A stretch of DNA of 64,000 nt from Atherinomorus stipes (lineage: Eukaryota; Chordata; Actinopteri; Atheriniformes; Atherinidae), in assembly GCA_023101725.1 (NCBI GenBank), contig JALJCO010007889.1, positions 62,001 through 126,000 of the forward strand, given 5' to 3'. The translations under genes and the position numbers were made by a program. Below the pieces are notes generated by a model. It saw only the letters and a list, made by a program, of their open reading frames with translations. It did no database searches and was not told the origin of the DNA. Below are positions 1 to 11,480 of this stretch, one piece after another. Within the stretch, counting starts at the first letter, position 1. Every line of letters begins with the position of its first letter.

Positions 1-217
1 GGTAGGAAAACACAGAAACTCACCGGACACACCGGAGTTTTCAGCTCAGTTCGAGGTAATGCCTTTGAAAAGTCACCGCGCTGCAGAGGGGGAGAGACTA
101 GCGTCTCACTGACGCTGGGTTCACGTGCAGTCGGGCAGACGGCCGTTGGTAACAAACCAGATGTCATTTTAATCAATGAAGCCGAGCGAAAGACGGTAAA
201 ACATGGGTCAGGGAAAA
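1..217. other. Unassigned sequence at the left edge
   Basis: No gene, terminal inverted repeat or simple repeat is visible here. It abuts the 3' tail of the LINE remnant that follows. Confidence 0.4.
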
Positions 218-238
218 CAATCAATCAATCAATCAATC
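218..238. repeat. (AATC)n microsatellite, LINE tail
   Basis: Five tandem AATC units abut the LINE 3' UTR. They read as (ATTG)n on the element strand, as expected for an L2-type 3' terminus. Confidence 0.85.
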
Positions 239-1060
239 TTTATTTATGAAGCGCTTTCCAGCAGGTTACGCGACTCAAAGCGCTTTACAGTTTAAAAACA
301 TACCCGCCCGCCCACTGCCCCCCCCCCCCAAAAAAAAAAAAAAAAAAAAATTGTACATCAATCTACCTGAGGCTGAGTACAGATGGAAAAAGTGAGGGAA
401 CCCCATCAGAGGAGCCGTCTGCACCGGGGCGGCACAGCAACCGTAACCGCAGCGGCCCAGGTGCCCAGGGGAGGTGTGATGGAAGACCAACCCCCACCAA
501 GGCACCAGTGATACTGCATCCAATTGGCCAACGCCACCCTGGACAGACGGCCCCCGAGAGGAAAGCACCAGAGAGACCTAAGGACCCAGGAACAATAAAA
601 GTAATAAGTAATAATGATAAAAGTAATAAGAATGTATGAAATGCATTAAAACATTGGGCATTTTTAGATGTTTCTATTCAAACAGCAATAAAAAGCTATT
701 TAAAAACAACCTGTACAGAATATTAAATTAGCCAATTACAAAACAGTAAAAATCAGCTGAAAGCCAAGCTAAAAAGGTGGTTCTTGAGCCTGCTCTTAAA
801 AATGTGAGCATTCTCTGCGCCCCTGAGATCCTCCGGCAGACTGTTCCACAGGCGAGGGCCGTACCATTGGAACGACGCCTCACCATGTGTGTGTGTCCTG
901 ACTTTGGGAATGACTAAAAGCCGGCTACCGGAGGAGCGCAGGGACCGCGAGGGCTCATAGGGTAAAAGCAGTTCTGAGAGATAAGAAGGCCCAAGACCAT
1001 TAAGACATTTAAAAACCATTAAAAGAACCTTAAAATCAATACGACATCGCCATGACAACC
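218..1060 (-). mobile_element. 5'-truncated L2-type LINE, 3' end of reverse-transcriptase ORF plus 3' UTR
   Basis: On the minus strand, 1058 to 753 encodes 101 residues that read as the extreme C-terminus of a fish L2-type LINE reverse transcriptase. Recognisable blocks are LNGLGPSYLSELLLPYEPSR near residue 20, the HGEASF and YGPRLWNSLPEDLR blocks near residues 58-79, and the FKSRLKNHLFSLAF ending. A normal stop follows. The remaining 530 bases down to the ATTG-type microsatellite fit the 3' UTR and tail, including the CAAAGCGC-type motif common in these tails. The catalytic palm domain is absent, so this is a dead 5'-truncated copy, the usual product of target-primed reverse transcription. 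The exact 5' boundary near 1060 is uncertain. Confidence 0.85.
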
Positions 1061-1241
1061 GAACAGATGTGGACTGATGTCACCGTAACTGACGGACCAC
1101 GTCTTCACATAGAGGCCGGTGATAACTCTACATGCAGCGGCTGTCGTCGGATTGCCCGGTTTCACGCGAATGCAGCATGAAAAGTACGAGGGAGCTGCTC
1201 CCGATTACACAGTGTCCCTTTAACTCCTCCAAAGTCCAAAC
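1061..1241. other. Unassigned spacer
   Basis: Short non-coding stretch between the LINE and the split MITE. No features were recognised. Confidence 0.35.
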
Positions 1242-2175
1242 CAGTATTTCTCAGATCTGGTCCTCAGGACCTGCTGTCCTGCATAAATACGCGTACTTGT
1301 GCGCATTTGCGGGCTCGTGGACTCGTGAAACGTCATCATCCGCGGTCCAAGTCATGTTCCATTTCAAAGTCTTCTTCTCGCCAAGTACACTGGAAATCCC
1401 CGGATGAAAACTTACTCCGCTCATTTTACCGAGCATGCATCAGAGGAGGCTCGTGCGTACTTGGCCAGATGTAAATCCCAGCATGCACCACGCACATGTG
1501 CAGTGTTTGGCAGCCTCCTCCTCCCTCCTCCATCTCCAACAGCCAAACCCGAGCAATCTTTCCTATTCTTTACTGTTCTTGGCCTTTTATCTGCAGCTCT
1601 TCCTCCTGCTTTCCTTTCTCAGGTGTTTTTGATCATAAAATTATGACCTGATTGTCCGTTTGTGTTAATGTGCTTATGGGGGGAAAAAAGCAAAAAACAT
1701 CCACTTACTATAATTGTTTTGGAGCAGTTATTTTGTTTTTGTTTGTTTCAGTACATCTCCACAACAATAAAAAACAGCTGTAGAAGAATACAGTATTTTT
1801 TTCATGTTGACAGGCAGCCCTTGCTCACTTGCTGCACACCGTTGGTGGTGATGTTACAAGTTTGCATTGTCCCAATCCGTCAAGTAGGCGGAGTCTGTAC
1901 TTGGGAATTCCACAAGTGCAGACTTCCAGTACGTACCCACAAGTCTGTACTCACAAGTACATGAGTATGCAGTACGCACACTAGGAATTGAGAAATGGCC
2001 CATGTCTCCGATGCATTCCTACTCCAACACACTTAATTCAGATTAAAGAACTTATCAATTTCTCTGCATGACTGTTAACAAGCCATTCATTTGATTCAGG
2101 TGTGTGAAAGTACAGTGGGGTTGCCTAGAAGACATGCAGGGCAGTGGGTGCTGAGGACTGGAGTTGAGAAACACT
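1242..2175. mobile_element. hAT-like MITE split by a second insertion
   Basis: The left end (1242-1284) contains TCTGGTCCTCAGGACCTG followed by GTCCTGCAT. The right end (about 2001-2175) finishes GGACTGGAGTTGAGAAACACT. As inverted ends these match the widespread fish MITE seen intact at 50903-51113. The internal part GTCTCCGATGCATTCC resumes at about 2004, so about 715 bp (1285-2003) was inserted into the MITE. No clean outer target duplication was found, so the outer limits are approximate. Confidence 0.65.
1285..2003. mobile_element. Inner insertion within the split MITE, unclassified DNA element
   Basis: The inner segment is flanked on both sides by CAT (1282-1284 and 2001-2003), which may be a 3-bp target duplication. 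Its two ends share diverged inverted similarity around GCGTACT: left AAATACGCGTACTTGTG, right reading inward TAGTGTGCGTACTGCATACT. A 3-bp duplication would fit a PIF/Harbinger-like element, but this is inference. Small frames inside (1404-1646, 1662-1964) resemble no transposase I know. Confidence 0.4.
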
Positions 2176-3555
2176 AAACGCTCTAAATGAGCTCCCAGTT
2201 TTTAACATCTTTTTTCTCTTCTGTTGCAAAGTTTGATATTAGATTTTTGACCAAACTGTAATAAGGAAGTTGGATGCCAACCACTGAAGGAAGTTATGCA
2301 GTGTCCTTCACAGAGTTGTCAGTGTCTCTGAAGTACTGGTCTGTTTTTCTGAACTAGATTGGGGGAGGAGTCCAACTGCAGCTCTGATTAATGGCTCTGT
2401 GATTTGCTTTATGACTTCTGATTACAACTGCAACTATATTTCCTCAGTTTTTTTTTTATTGGTCACCATCTTCTTGAATCCATTTCTTAATTGTGAGGAA
2501 TCATAATTAGATTTGAATGTTTAATTTTTCCATGTTGAGCCATTGTGCTGACATACAGACATGCAGAGTTGCGATGTTTACAGGTAGTTTTCCATGTCTG
2601 TGCAACTGTGTCCACTTCAATGGGGAGTGCACGAAACTGTCAGTGAGCTGGAGTAATATTCTTAATATTTTTTTTTTTGTATTTTGATCATGTGGTAAGG
2701 TTGGTGGTGGTGGTGGTGGGGGGGGTGTCCAGTTTTCAGCTCAGAAGGAAAAAGTTGCAGTTGTACTTCTGCTGTATATGAAACATTTATACAGTAGAGA
2801 TTTCAATTGCACCTAGGTGATGTGGCTGACAAATTAAGGATGAAAATTGGGTTACCTTGGCTATGAAGATTAGATATGAGACATGAAATAGATACATAGA
2901 GACATGATGAAACATAAAAGATGGAAATAAAATGGAGGAGATAAGAGAAATGAAAAATTAATATTATTGCTGAGTGCAGGAGCCCTTAGGTGCTCACACA
3001 TTAAACAATTTACAATGAATGACTGCACATAAAATACAGACTGAAAATAAGAATAAATTATTTTTTTAAAAAAAACAACTTATTTTACAAGGGATGAGAG
3101 ACATGATTTAACAAGTACAACGTGACAGATTAAGATGAAATGATGGGATGGCTGTATTACAAGAGATAGAAGAGGAATAATGAGATTAAAGGTGTTTGAT
3201 TGATCAGCGACAGACAGTGTGAGATACACGGCATGATTTCAGACATCAACTATATCTTCATGGAGACGAGTTAAGGTGTATCCACTAACATTTAATATTA
3301 TGTAGATGTTTCCACAACATGAAACAGGTGTTTTTTGGAGCCTGAAATGCAAGGCTTTTAAACCGGATACCAAAGTAAATAAATCTGAAAAGGTTAAAAA
3401 TTTTGTTTCCATGTTTACAACCCATACACACATTTCCTGAAGAAAACCGAGGGAAACAGTGAAGGAAACGAGTAAGCTGGGGGTGGCAATAAAAGTTTGT
3501 CATTTGTCCTTTATACCGTTTGCATTCACATGCTTTCTGCTCTTTTACCTCCAAG
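2176..3555. other. Non-coding, AT-rich; no gene seen
   Basis: It holds a short (GGT)n/G-run at 2701-2727 and scattered A and T runs. The only frames are under 90 codons and overlap each other on the minus strand at 3239-3554, which is typical of chance. No element ends were recognised. Confidence 0.4.
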
Positions 3556-3867
3556 CTGTAGCGGACATGTACTGGCTGGCCATGGCATGGCCCCTCTGGT
3601 TGAACTAAGGGGCAAACTCTGACGTGTGAAACCAGGAAGTGAAGTTTTTAATTGTAATTCTTTCTTGATCTGCTGGGGGCTGGCTCCAAAACAGAGCAAT
3701 CCCCATAGACTCCCATGTTAAAAAGGCCAACTTCACAGCAGAAATATACATGTTTACAGCCTGGTTCAAAAAATCATTTTAGGTTTAATAGGTCAAGTTT
3801 ACCTTCATGTCAACTGTGAGGGGTGTGAATTTTTTTTTTTTTTATAACCAATCTGTTTAGATGTTAT

Positions 3868-4553
3868 TTAAAGGGACTTGAGGCAGGAATTTGAAAAAAA
3901 AACAAAACATGAATGTCCCTTTTTTTCATACTAATGGGTGATGAAGCGCTAAATACCAAAAATAACGTTTCCACCCATGTTTCTCTCCATTGCCTTGAAC
4001 AGGCTGTGTGCTGCAAAATGCGCTGCAATTCGGTGTCCGAATTTCCCGCGCTGGCCTGCGGACGTGACGTCAAATGACCTACATCCGCAGTTTTGATGCA
4101 GGAAAAAGACGGTAACGTTAAATAAAAACACTGTAAGCGATAGTTATGGATTATTCTGCCATTAGAATACAATCTAGATCAACTGAAAGACCACTAAAAA
4201 TTGTAACTACGAAGAAAAAGCTTAGTAAACAACATTATAGTTTTCCAGCTCTGCCATGCGGATGTGACGTCACATGACGCTACATCCGCTGTTTTGATAT
4301 AGGACGAAGCCGGTCGCGGTAAATTCAAACACTGTAAGCTATTGTTATGGATTATTCTGCCGTCAGCAAACGATCCAGATCAACTGAAAGACCACTACAA
4401 AGTATAACTACGGAGAGAAAGGTGAGTAAACAGCATCATAGCTTCAGTTTGTGCACGCTCCCGTGACGGCTTGGCTCGTGGCTGCAGTTACCTGAAGCGC
4501 CAATCGCGGCAGTCGCGAGTTTCGTTTCTTAATCTTGCCTCAAGTCCCTTTAA
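3868..4553. mobile_element. T2/Kolobok-like TTAA-flanked transposon, 686 bp
   Basis: The left end reads TTAAAGGGACTTGAGGC and the right end GCCTCAAGTCCCTTTAA, an inverted repeat flanked by TTAA (3868-3871 and 4550-4553). TTAAAGGRR is the known terminal signature of the T2 family of the Kolobok superfamily. The other copy of the host repeat (family A) lacks the insert at this position, which supports a genuine insertion at TTAA. Inside is a tandem duplication with an ATG exon-like segment (separate entry). No full transposase is present. Confidence 0.75.
4051..4441 (+). repeat. Approximately 200-bp tandem duplication carrying a CRE palindrome and a mini-exon
   Basis: Two copies, 4051-4240 and 4250-4441, run at a period of about 200 bp. 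Each begins with a CRE-type palindrome TGACGTCA (4065-4072 and 4265-4272). Each carries an ATG (4146, 4347) opening a 25-codon segment that starts MDYSA and contains SRSTERPL. The second copy ends AAAG followed by GTGAGT at 4422, a strong splice-donor match; the first has lost it (CTTAGT). It looks like a duplicated promoter plus first coding exon of the parent transposase. That role is inferred. Confidence 0.6.
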
Positions 4554-5111
4554 ACTTGAATTTACACATAATTCAGGGCGTATCCTTTTGATTGACATGC
4601 GGCAGACTGGAAGCTGGCCTGCCAACCGGTGGCTCCTAGTAAGCTCCTTGTTTGCTCTCAGTAAGGTCTCAGTTGGTAGCAGAGTAGCACAACAGCAGCT
4701 TTTAGTCAGATAATAGCAAGTCTAAGCGTGTCTTACCTTTACCCCTCCACTTAGGAGGCTTATCTTTGTTAGCTCCTGTTAGTTTTGAGTTAGCCTAGAG
4801 TGCATTTAGTCTAGAGTACATTGGCTCTCAATCATTTGCCCCACAGCCGCACTGTACCCCTTTTAGTATTTTCCGGGAGTGACGACACACGTGAGAAGGC
4901 AAGATGGCAACAGTGGGACATGCCCAACTGGCTTCACTCTCTCTATTCAGACAAGACTGGATACTACGTCCATCTCTATTGACAGTCTATGGGCTGAACC
5001 CACAAGAAAATGATGTCTAAATGCAGCTGGGACGCAATAAGTCCACGAAGAAGCGACGTGTTTGAAAAGACAAGTCCAGTTAAAGAACAGATTGACGACT
5101 GAACAGCTGTA

Positions 5112-5789
5112 TAGCCGTAAGAAAACCACTAATCAGTGAGGCTAACCGGAAAAAACGGCTTCAATTTGCCACGGAGCATAAAGATTGGACTGTGGAGCAA
5201 TGGAAGAAGGTCATGTGGTCCAGATTTACCCTGTTCCAGTGTGATGGGCGAATCAGGGTAAGAAGAGAGGCAGGTGAAGTGATGCACCCATCATGCCTAG
5301 TGCCTACTGTACAAGCCTGTGGGGGCGGTCTTATGATCTGGGGTTGCTGCAGTTGCTCAGGTCTAGGTTCAGCAACAGTTTGTGCTCAAAGAATGAGGTC
5401 AACTGACTACCTGAGTACTGAATGACCAGGTTATTCCATCAATGGACTTTTTCTTCCCTGATGGCACAGGCATATTCCAAGATGACAATGCCAGGATTCA
5501 TCGGGCTCAAATTGTGAAAGACTGGTTCAGGGAGCATGACACATCATTTTCACACATGGATTGGCCACCACAGAGTCCAGACCTCAACCCCATTGAGAAT
5601 CTTTGGGATGTGCTAGAGAGGGCTTTGTGCAGCGGTCAGACTCTACTATCATCAATGCAAGATCTTGGTGAAAAATTAATGTAACACTGGATGGAAATAA
5701 ATCTTTTGACATTGCAGAAGCTTATCGAAACAATGCCACAGCGAATGCGTGCCATAATCAAAGCTAAAGGTGGTCCAACAAAGTACTAG
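5112..5789 (+). pseudogene. Tc1-like transposase, truncated and inactivated
   Basis: The C-terminal two thirds of a Tc1/mariner transposase, a DDE enzyme that cuts and pastes its own element at TA sites. The first frame runs from RKPLISEANRKKRLQFA through EQWKKVMWS to about 5420. After a one-base frameshift, a second frame (from 5442) carries the second catalytic Asp in [12 protein letters not shown] and the catalytic Glu in [13 protein letters not shown]. Three defects are visible: the DNA-binding N-terminus is missing, the DES residues normally following MWS (with the first catalytic Asp) are deleted in frame, and TAA replaces a codon at 5682. The frame then stays open to the normal ending GGPTKY and a stop at 5787-5789. 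It cannot encode an active enzyme. Confidence 0.9.
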
Positions 5790-5845
5790 AGTGAATGACC
5801 TTTTTTTTTTGGTGGCGACTTTTTTTTTTTTGGCCGGGCATTGTA
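5790..5845 (+). repeat. 3' terminal end of the Tc1-like element
   Basis: GAGTGAATGACC, two T-runs and GGCCGGGCATTGTA follow the transposase stop. This matches the usual Tc1-type right terminus ending at TA. No left terminus was found upstream, so the element is 5'-truncated. Confidence 0.7.
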
Positions 5846-8800
5846 TCTTACCCTATTGGCAGATTATTTCACTTGATTATAGTCTGAATCTGCTTTGTTT
5901 CAGTTGTTTTTTTCACTAATTTTAAGATGACAAATTTTTGCAGTGTTGAAACAATTCTATCTTTTGGGGAAACTTTAATAGGTTCAACCTCCGGATGGAT
6001 GTAGCCTTTAAGTGCTGCAGACAGTCGATGTTTTGAATTTTTTAAAATACAATAAAAAATAACCACTAAGAAGCATTTGTGTCAACATTTAGACTTGAAC
6101 ATTGAAATTAAAAACGTGATTACAAACGCAGTCCACTGATGTAAAATGATCTCCATTAAATCCAAATGTATCCCCCTCATGTTTAGGTGAGAGGGTTAAA
6201 ATCAGAAATGTCTCTGCATTGTGCTGGTTTCCATTACCCTGGACAGCTGTAACTAATAAACTAATGAATCATTGTGTATATTAAATTTTAAAGGCGGTAA
6301 AGATGGATTTGCGTGCAAGCTAATATGAGCCACCCAGCTGCAGACATTGTGGTGGTGAATTAGCGCCCTAAAAGTCTTTAATCTTTTAGCTCTTTTATTT
6401 ATGCATTTGTATTTGTACACAATGGCTGTGATGATGGGTAAATGTGAATATAATCATTGGATTTCACTGCCGCCACCAGTTGATAATGTCTGTAGCAGTG
6501 GATATTATTAGGATCAGTTGCAATCCTCCATATGTCAGAGAGGACAACTCTCATTCAGTCAACACCAGTAAAATGAAAAATTCCTTAGCTGACACTTTAA
6601 CACCTGTTCAGCAATGACAGTTACAACAAAGATGAGGGTCGTGAAAATGACTATAACTCACTCTTTTGATATGTGAGATCCAAGTGGTTGTGTGCCGTGG
6701 TGTACCGTAATGAAACAACTGTGTAGAGAGTAAATGCTGCTCTGGTTTGAATAGTCAGGTGTTAGACATTACACTTGCTAAGTTCCCCCTTTATTTCACA
6801 TCACACATGTTTCTAACACTTCCCAACACGCATTCAGCTCGTTCCCTCGGGTTCAGGAGACGAGGCTGAGCCCACTACCCTTCCTTCCACAAAGCGAGGC
6901 CGTCACGGCTGACACCTGCCCAGGAAGCGCTTAAAACAATTAGAACTCCCTGAAAAGCTGAAAATGTTGCCTGCCAAGAAGAGAAAAGAGATATAAAAGC
7001 ATAGCTCGCTTTCTTAGATTAAAACCCCTAAATTAAATCAAGTTTGCCATCAATGTGTGCTAGAGGGAGGGTGGGGGGTCAGGGGGGGCTAATGGCAGGC
7101 TTCTCATTCTTTTATTTTATTAATTCCCTCCTCACTCCTTGCTTCCATCTCATATTGTAACAGCCTCTCTGACTCATCTGCTGCAGTAGAGGAGGAACGA
7201 AAGCACCCGAGAGTGGAGGAGTGGGGGTGGGCACGGTGCCCGCCTGAGGCAGAGTGAGTCACGACGCACCGCAGGTCCCATTCATCACAGTGTGGCGCTG
7301 GCACTTGCCTGCACCTTGGCTCTGTCCATCACAGCCAGCCTGGGCAGATGTGAAAATTAGGCTGCTTCATTGCAGGACTCTTGTTATTGTTGACTCCACT
7401 GCCTCGCATGTGGTACTGTGGTCGAGGATGAAAGGACACAAGTAAAACTCGTGAGTCAGCCGACTGCCAGGATAATGGTGGTAGCTGCAAATTCTCTGCA
7501 TAAAGAAAGGATGCATCCATTCACTTGGAATTGTTGGTGTGAATTACTTGTGAATTACTTGGTCTAATAATGGGACTGAGACTTTTTTAGACTAACTCGG
7601 ATGGACCGTGGTGCTCACAATACAGAATTTTCTTTTAATTACTGGAAGCTATTTGTCAAGAGACACCCTTTTTATCATAGCATGGCTATTGGTGATAATC
7701 TCTTTTTGTGTGTTCATCTGCTATATGGTGATGCCAATTTATGACAAAGCTTCAGTCACACAGTGCTAGTGAATGGGTTCGAGGGAATAGAGGTAACATC
7801 TCAGCTGTAAGGAAGATAAATGTTATCTGAGGCTGATGTGCTTTACAGGACAAGTTTGGTTAAATTTAGGAGAAAAATGTCTAACCTTGACTTTCACATG
7901 CTCTCCGAGTGGCAGCAGATGGTTAAGCATAAAGCATCAAACTGAGAGATAAGAACTTGGAAAATGAGCCAATAAATGGAGACTGCTGGTGATAATGGGT
8001 GAAATAAATTGGCAAAATTCAGTCATGGAATTTAATTTGTCGCTTTTAATCAAGTACAGCACTTACAGTAGATGCATCACTTAAGTACTTAGATTTTACT
8101 TATGTTTTTTTTTTTATTAAATGGTAAGAACACAATAGAAATAGTAGAATAACAGTTCTCGGGTGTTCTTTTACAGTGAGAACTTAAAGAGGTAAATGTG
8201 CAATATTTTGAACCATATAGAAGGATTCAGTCTTTTGAACTTAGAGGTGTAGTTGCATTCTTAAACAAGAAAAAACCCTGTTTGTGTGTTCTAATCTGAG
8301 ATCTTTTGTCCTCCTCATGAACAATCTCCCATCTTTTCCACTTTTCACCTTCTGGATGTAAAGCAAAGCATGTTACAAGGGACAACCAAAGTCCAAGTTG
8401 CTCTGGTTTTGAGATGATAAAAAAAAAAAAGAGATCCATGAGCTGCCTGAAATGCTCAACCCACTGCTCTACTTTAAAACTTGGGAACAGATTTATATGA
8501 ACAAAACGTATAAACATTTTTCTTCCAACTGGTATTTATACAGGAAAAATCTTTGGTGAGAAGGTGCAGACCACACACATTCATTAGATGGAAGCAGAGA
8601 AGCAACAATATCATAAAACAGAACTAAGTCACATTGGTTTGCGTAGTACGGCAGATTTTCAGTTTCCTCTTATTAATTGGGTTCTATTAACAGCTGTGCA
8701 GCATGTTTTCTGGCTGTGAAAACTTAAGGGTTTGTTTTTTTTTCAAAAGAAAACCATTTAGTTATCATGTCAATTATTGGCTTCCACAACAATCACAATC

Positions 8801-9069
8801 CATCTGTACCCATTCACATCTCTCCCCAATTATCTCTACATTGGTTCTGCATTCATCCAACGGAGATCAAGTACAGGTAGGGTTGTCGTCCTGCAGCTAT
8901 AGAAGTGATGTGCAAGCAGATGCACTTTTAGTGTTTTCATCATCATACTCTTTTAGTTGTGATGCAAACCACCTCTGGATATGTGAATGACAAATTAGGG
9001 CATTTCAACATTCGCTCATGGCTAAAACTGGGAGTAGACTTTTCATTGCATCCTCCATTATGTTTATTT
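5846..9069. other. Non-coding, mostly unique-looking sequence
   Basis: No frames over 100 codons and no recognisable repeat ends. A G-rich patch lies at about 7063-7090. The longest frames (minus 8227-8517, plus 8703-8990) have low-complexity residues and no family resemblance. Confidence 0.4.
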
Positions 9070-9165
9070 GGGAGTCAAATGCAGTTTCGGCCCCAGGTAT
9101 CAGCAGGTTGTATCGGCCATCGGCTGATGAGAATAAATCGTTGTCGGTCGATCCCTAATGTGTAT
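9070..9165. mobile_element. Fragment of a hAT-like nonautonomous element
   Basis: GTATCAGCAGGTTGTATCGG, CATCGGCTGATGAG and TCGGTCGATCCCTAATG resemble the end of a common fish element whose terminus reads AGGGAT on the opposite strand. Only one end is visible. Confidence 0.4.
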
Positions 9166-11284
9166 GCACAGCTTTTAAGTCTTACAGAAAGAATGTGCAT
9201 GGACATTTCTGGTTTTGTGCATTCACACATAGTTTTAGTTGTACATATAGTTTCATACCCCATGTGTTTTACAACTAAGTTTCCACCTTTTATGTCCTCA
9301 TTGCTTTGACATAGTTACTTGAATTAATGGGTTAAAGTATGTGGGTATGGAAGAATCTTGTCAGCACTTCAACATTTGCTTAAAGGACGGACATTGTCAG
9401 AACTGTTGTTAATCTTTCACTTGAAAGTGTTCAATAACACGTAACAGAACTGCAGCACTGATGGATGTACTGACTGTCCTGACACTGATCCAACACCAAC
9501 TTCCCAGACCTACTGATGATCATTGTAGCATGAACTCACACATGCATGCTCACAGTTGATTAAGCTCTTTAGCCTAAAAGGTCAGTGTACAAATTGAATA
9601 AGATTCAGAGGGTCCTTTGCTTGTGTAGATCTCTCTGCTCTCCTCCACAGTTACTTTAGTAGCTTCAGTGTAGCTTGTTTTTGCTCACTCGAATTCTTCA
9701 CCTGTTAACACCAAAGTCATGCATTGAATGACTGCATTTGACTGGATGAGGGCAACATAATAAAAAGGATCCCCTCAGTCTACTGTAACTGCATACATAA
9801 ATATTTATGAACCAACAAACTGCAAATTCATTTGAAATTCTTTTTTTCTTCAATTTTTGTCGTGGAAATGTTTCTTTGTGCCTAACTTTTATGTAAAAGT
9901 CAGAAATAAATATGCTGCTAAATCTCCACCCAAAACGCACTATTTATCTATAGCTCCTAAAATAGCCTGACTGGCTCACAGAGGACCACAGGCCTGTTTT
10001 ATGGAGGTTTATAAAACGCCTACAGCTTTTCCAAATAACTTCTTCCAACATCTTAAAGCCACTGGATGTCTGATACCAAGCAGGAGATAGAGCTGAGAGA
10101 TGGCACATTAAAGGCATGTTGAAAATCTCTTTATGCATTTCTGTGCACTAGAAGTTTTTTTCTTTAGTTAGTGAAACCATGTGTGTGTTTGACTAAATCT
10201 CCATGTGCAGGATGAAGAGCATTACTGAGATGGCATTGATGGTTGGAAACCTCTTTCTTCTGAACTACGCTGTTGGGAGGAAAAGAGGCAGAGGCATGTT
10301 GATGTAATCTATCCTTTCTTACCCCATCACCTGATGATGACTTTTATTTATCTAGATCTCATACCAGTCATATGATGTTACATTCAGTTTGTGCTTTCTG
10401 TTGACTTTGATCAAACTGTCACAATCAATCTCTCTTTATGTCAGATATGAGTAATGTAATTATCACAAGTTGTTTAGGTCGTCTATGCCATTTTAGATTG
10501 GAGTGAATTGTTTTTTTTAAATGATCCACGGTCACCTTTTTGCCATCAGGTGTCCTTGTATGAACCTGGGATGTCTGTTGAATGACCATTTTACGGTCAG
10601 CTAAACAGATGTATAGACCATATGCTTTGTCTTAATCCTGAAAGATTTTTCCTGATCCACTCATCACAAACACTCCACATTCCTATGAGCTCCAAAGCCC
10701 CTGGGGGTTTAGTTGTATGAAATCATGGATGGGCATCACACATCTTTAGGAGCCTGGCACATCACAGCCCTCATAAAGCTCTCATTTACAGATGCTGAAT
10801 CACCCCTCTGTCTTCCTTGTTTTCTCCATCATTCCTTCTTTGTGCCCACACCCTCACTGAAGATGACAACGCGGCCTGTCCAAGGCTACTGTATTGCTCA
10901 CTTCTCCAGCTACCCTACTTCAGCTCCCCTCCCTCCCCTGAACCCAATCTCCCTGAACACCACATCCTCTACTTCAGCCCCATCTTCTATCTGCGCTGCG
11001 CTGGTGTCTGGTGGGCCTCACTCACTTTAATCTTGTAAAGGTGGATTTCTGATCCAGAGAGTGAGAGGGCTTTTAAGTGGATGGTATTGAGGTTGGTATA
11101 GAGTGTATGATGGGTGAGAGGCAGGGGGCAGAGTAATGCAATGGCTAGAAGGCAGGTGGTTCCTGTAATGGCTTCTACACCCTCCCTCCCCATCAGCCCC
11201 TAATGAGCCTATATAGACACCCAGTAGTGAGTTTATGATGTTGTGGTGAAAATGAGAGCTGGACACAAAGGGAAGAAGAAAAAG
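9166..11284. other. Non-coding; no gene or repeat recognised
   Basis: Frames here are short (105 codons or fewer) and overlap on opposite strands near 10713-11347. No exon-like codon pattern with splice signals was found by eye. Confidence 0.35.
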
Positions 11285-11480
11285 ACTGCGGGGCCATTGT
11301 GTGGCACAGCACGGCGGGTCACTTACTGATATCGATCTGCATCCCAATCCATCTCAATTTGCCTCATATGTAGTCGCATCCAATTATGCCCTGAAAGCAG
11401 CATGTTTCAGCAGAGGCATCCAAAAGCTGCAATTGTGTGATGAACTCGCAGTATATGGTGTGCAGCAGCTCACACAGGAG
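11285..11480. other. Possible conserved noncoding element
   Basis: A repeat-free, compositionally balanced block running from GCGGGGCCATTGTGTGGCAC through CAATTATGCCCTGAAAGCAG to GCAGCAGCTCACACAGG. It resembles vertebrate conserved noncoding enhancers in texture only. No alignment was possible here. Confidence 0.2.

Larger units (their letters stand above)
3556..5005. mobile_element. Unclassified interspersed repeat (family A), interrupted by a T2-like element
   Basis: Bases 3660-3866 and 4556-5005 match, in opposite orientation, the repeat at 51164-51874. Shared blocks include CCCCATAGACTCCCATGTTA, the ACTTCACAGCAGAAATA segment, GATTGACATGCGGCAGAC and the final ACAGTCTATGG. Joining the two flanks across the inserted 686 bp recreates the order seen in the uninterrupted copy. 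No transposase frame is present. The left limit is uncertain because the first 100 bases are strongly diverged. Confidence 0.7.

Noticed and set aside
4065..4272. CRE palindromes as regulators of a nearby host gene
   Set aside because: Both lie in a duplicated transposon module, so a role in host regulation has no support from position alone.
9366..9385. Another T2-like end (TTAAAGGACGGAC)
   Set aside because: No inverted partner or TTAA-flanked second end was found downstream; a single 9-base match is expected by chance.
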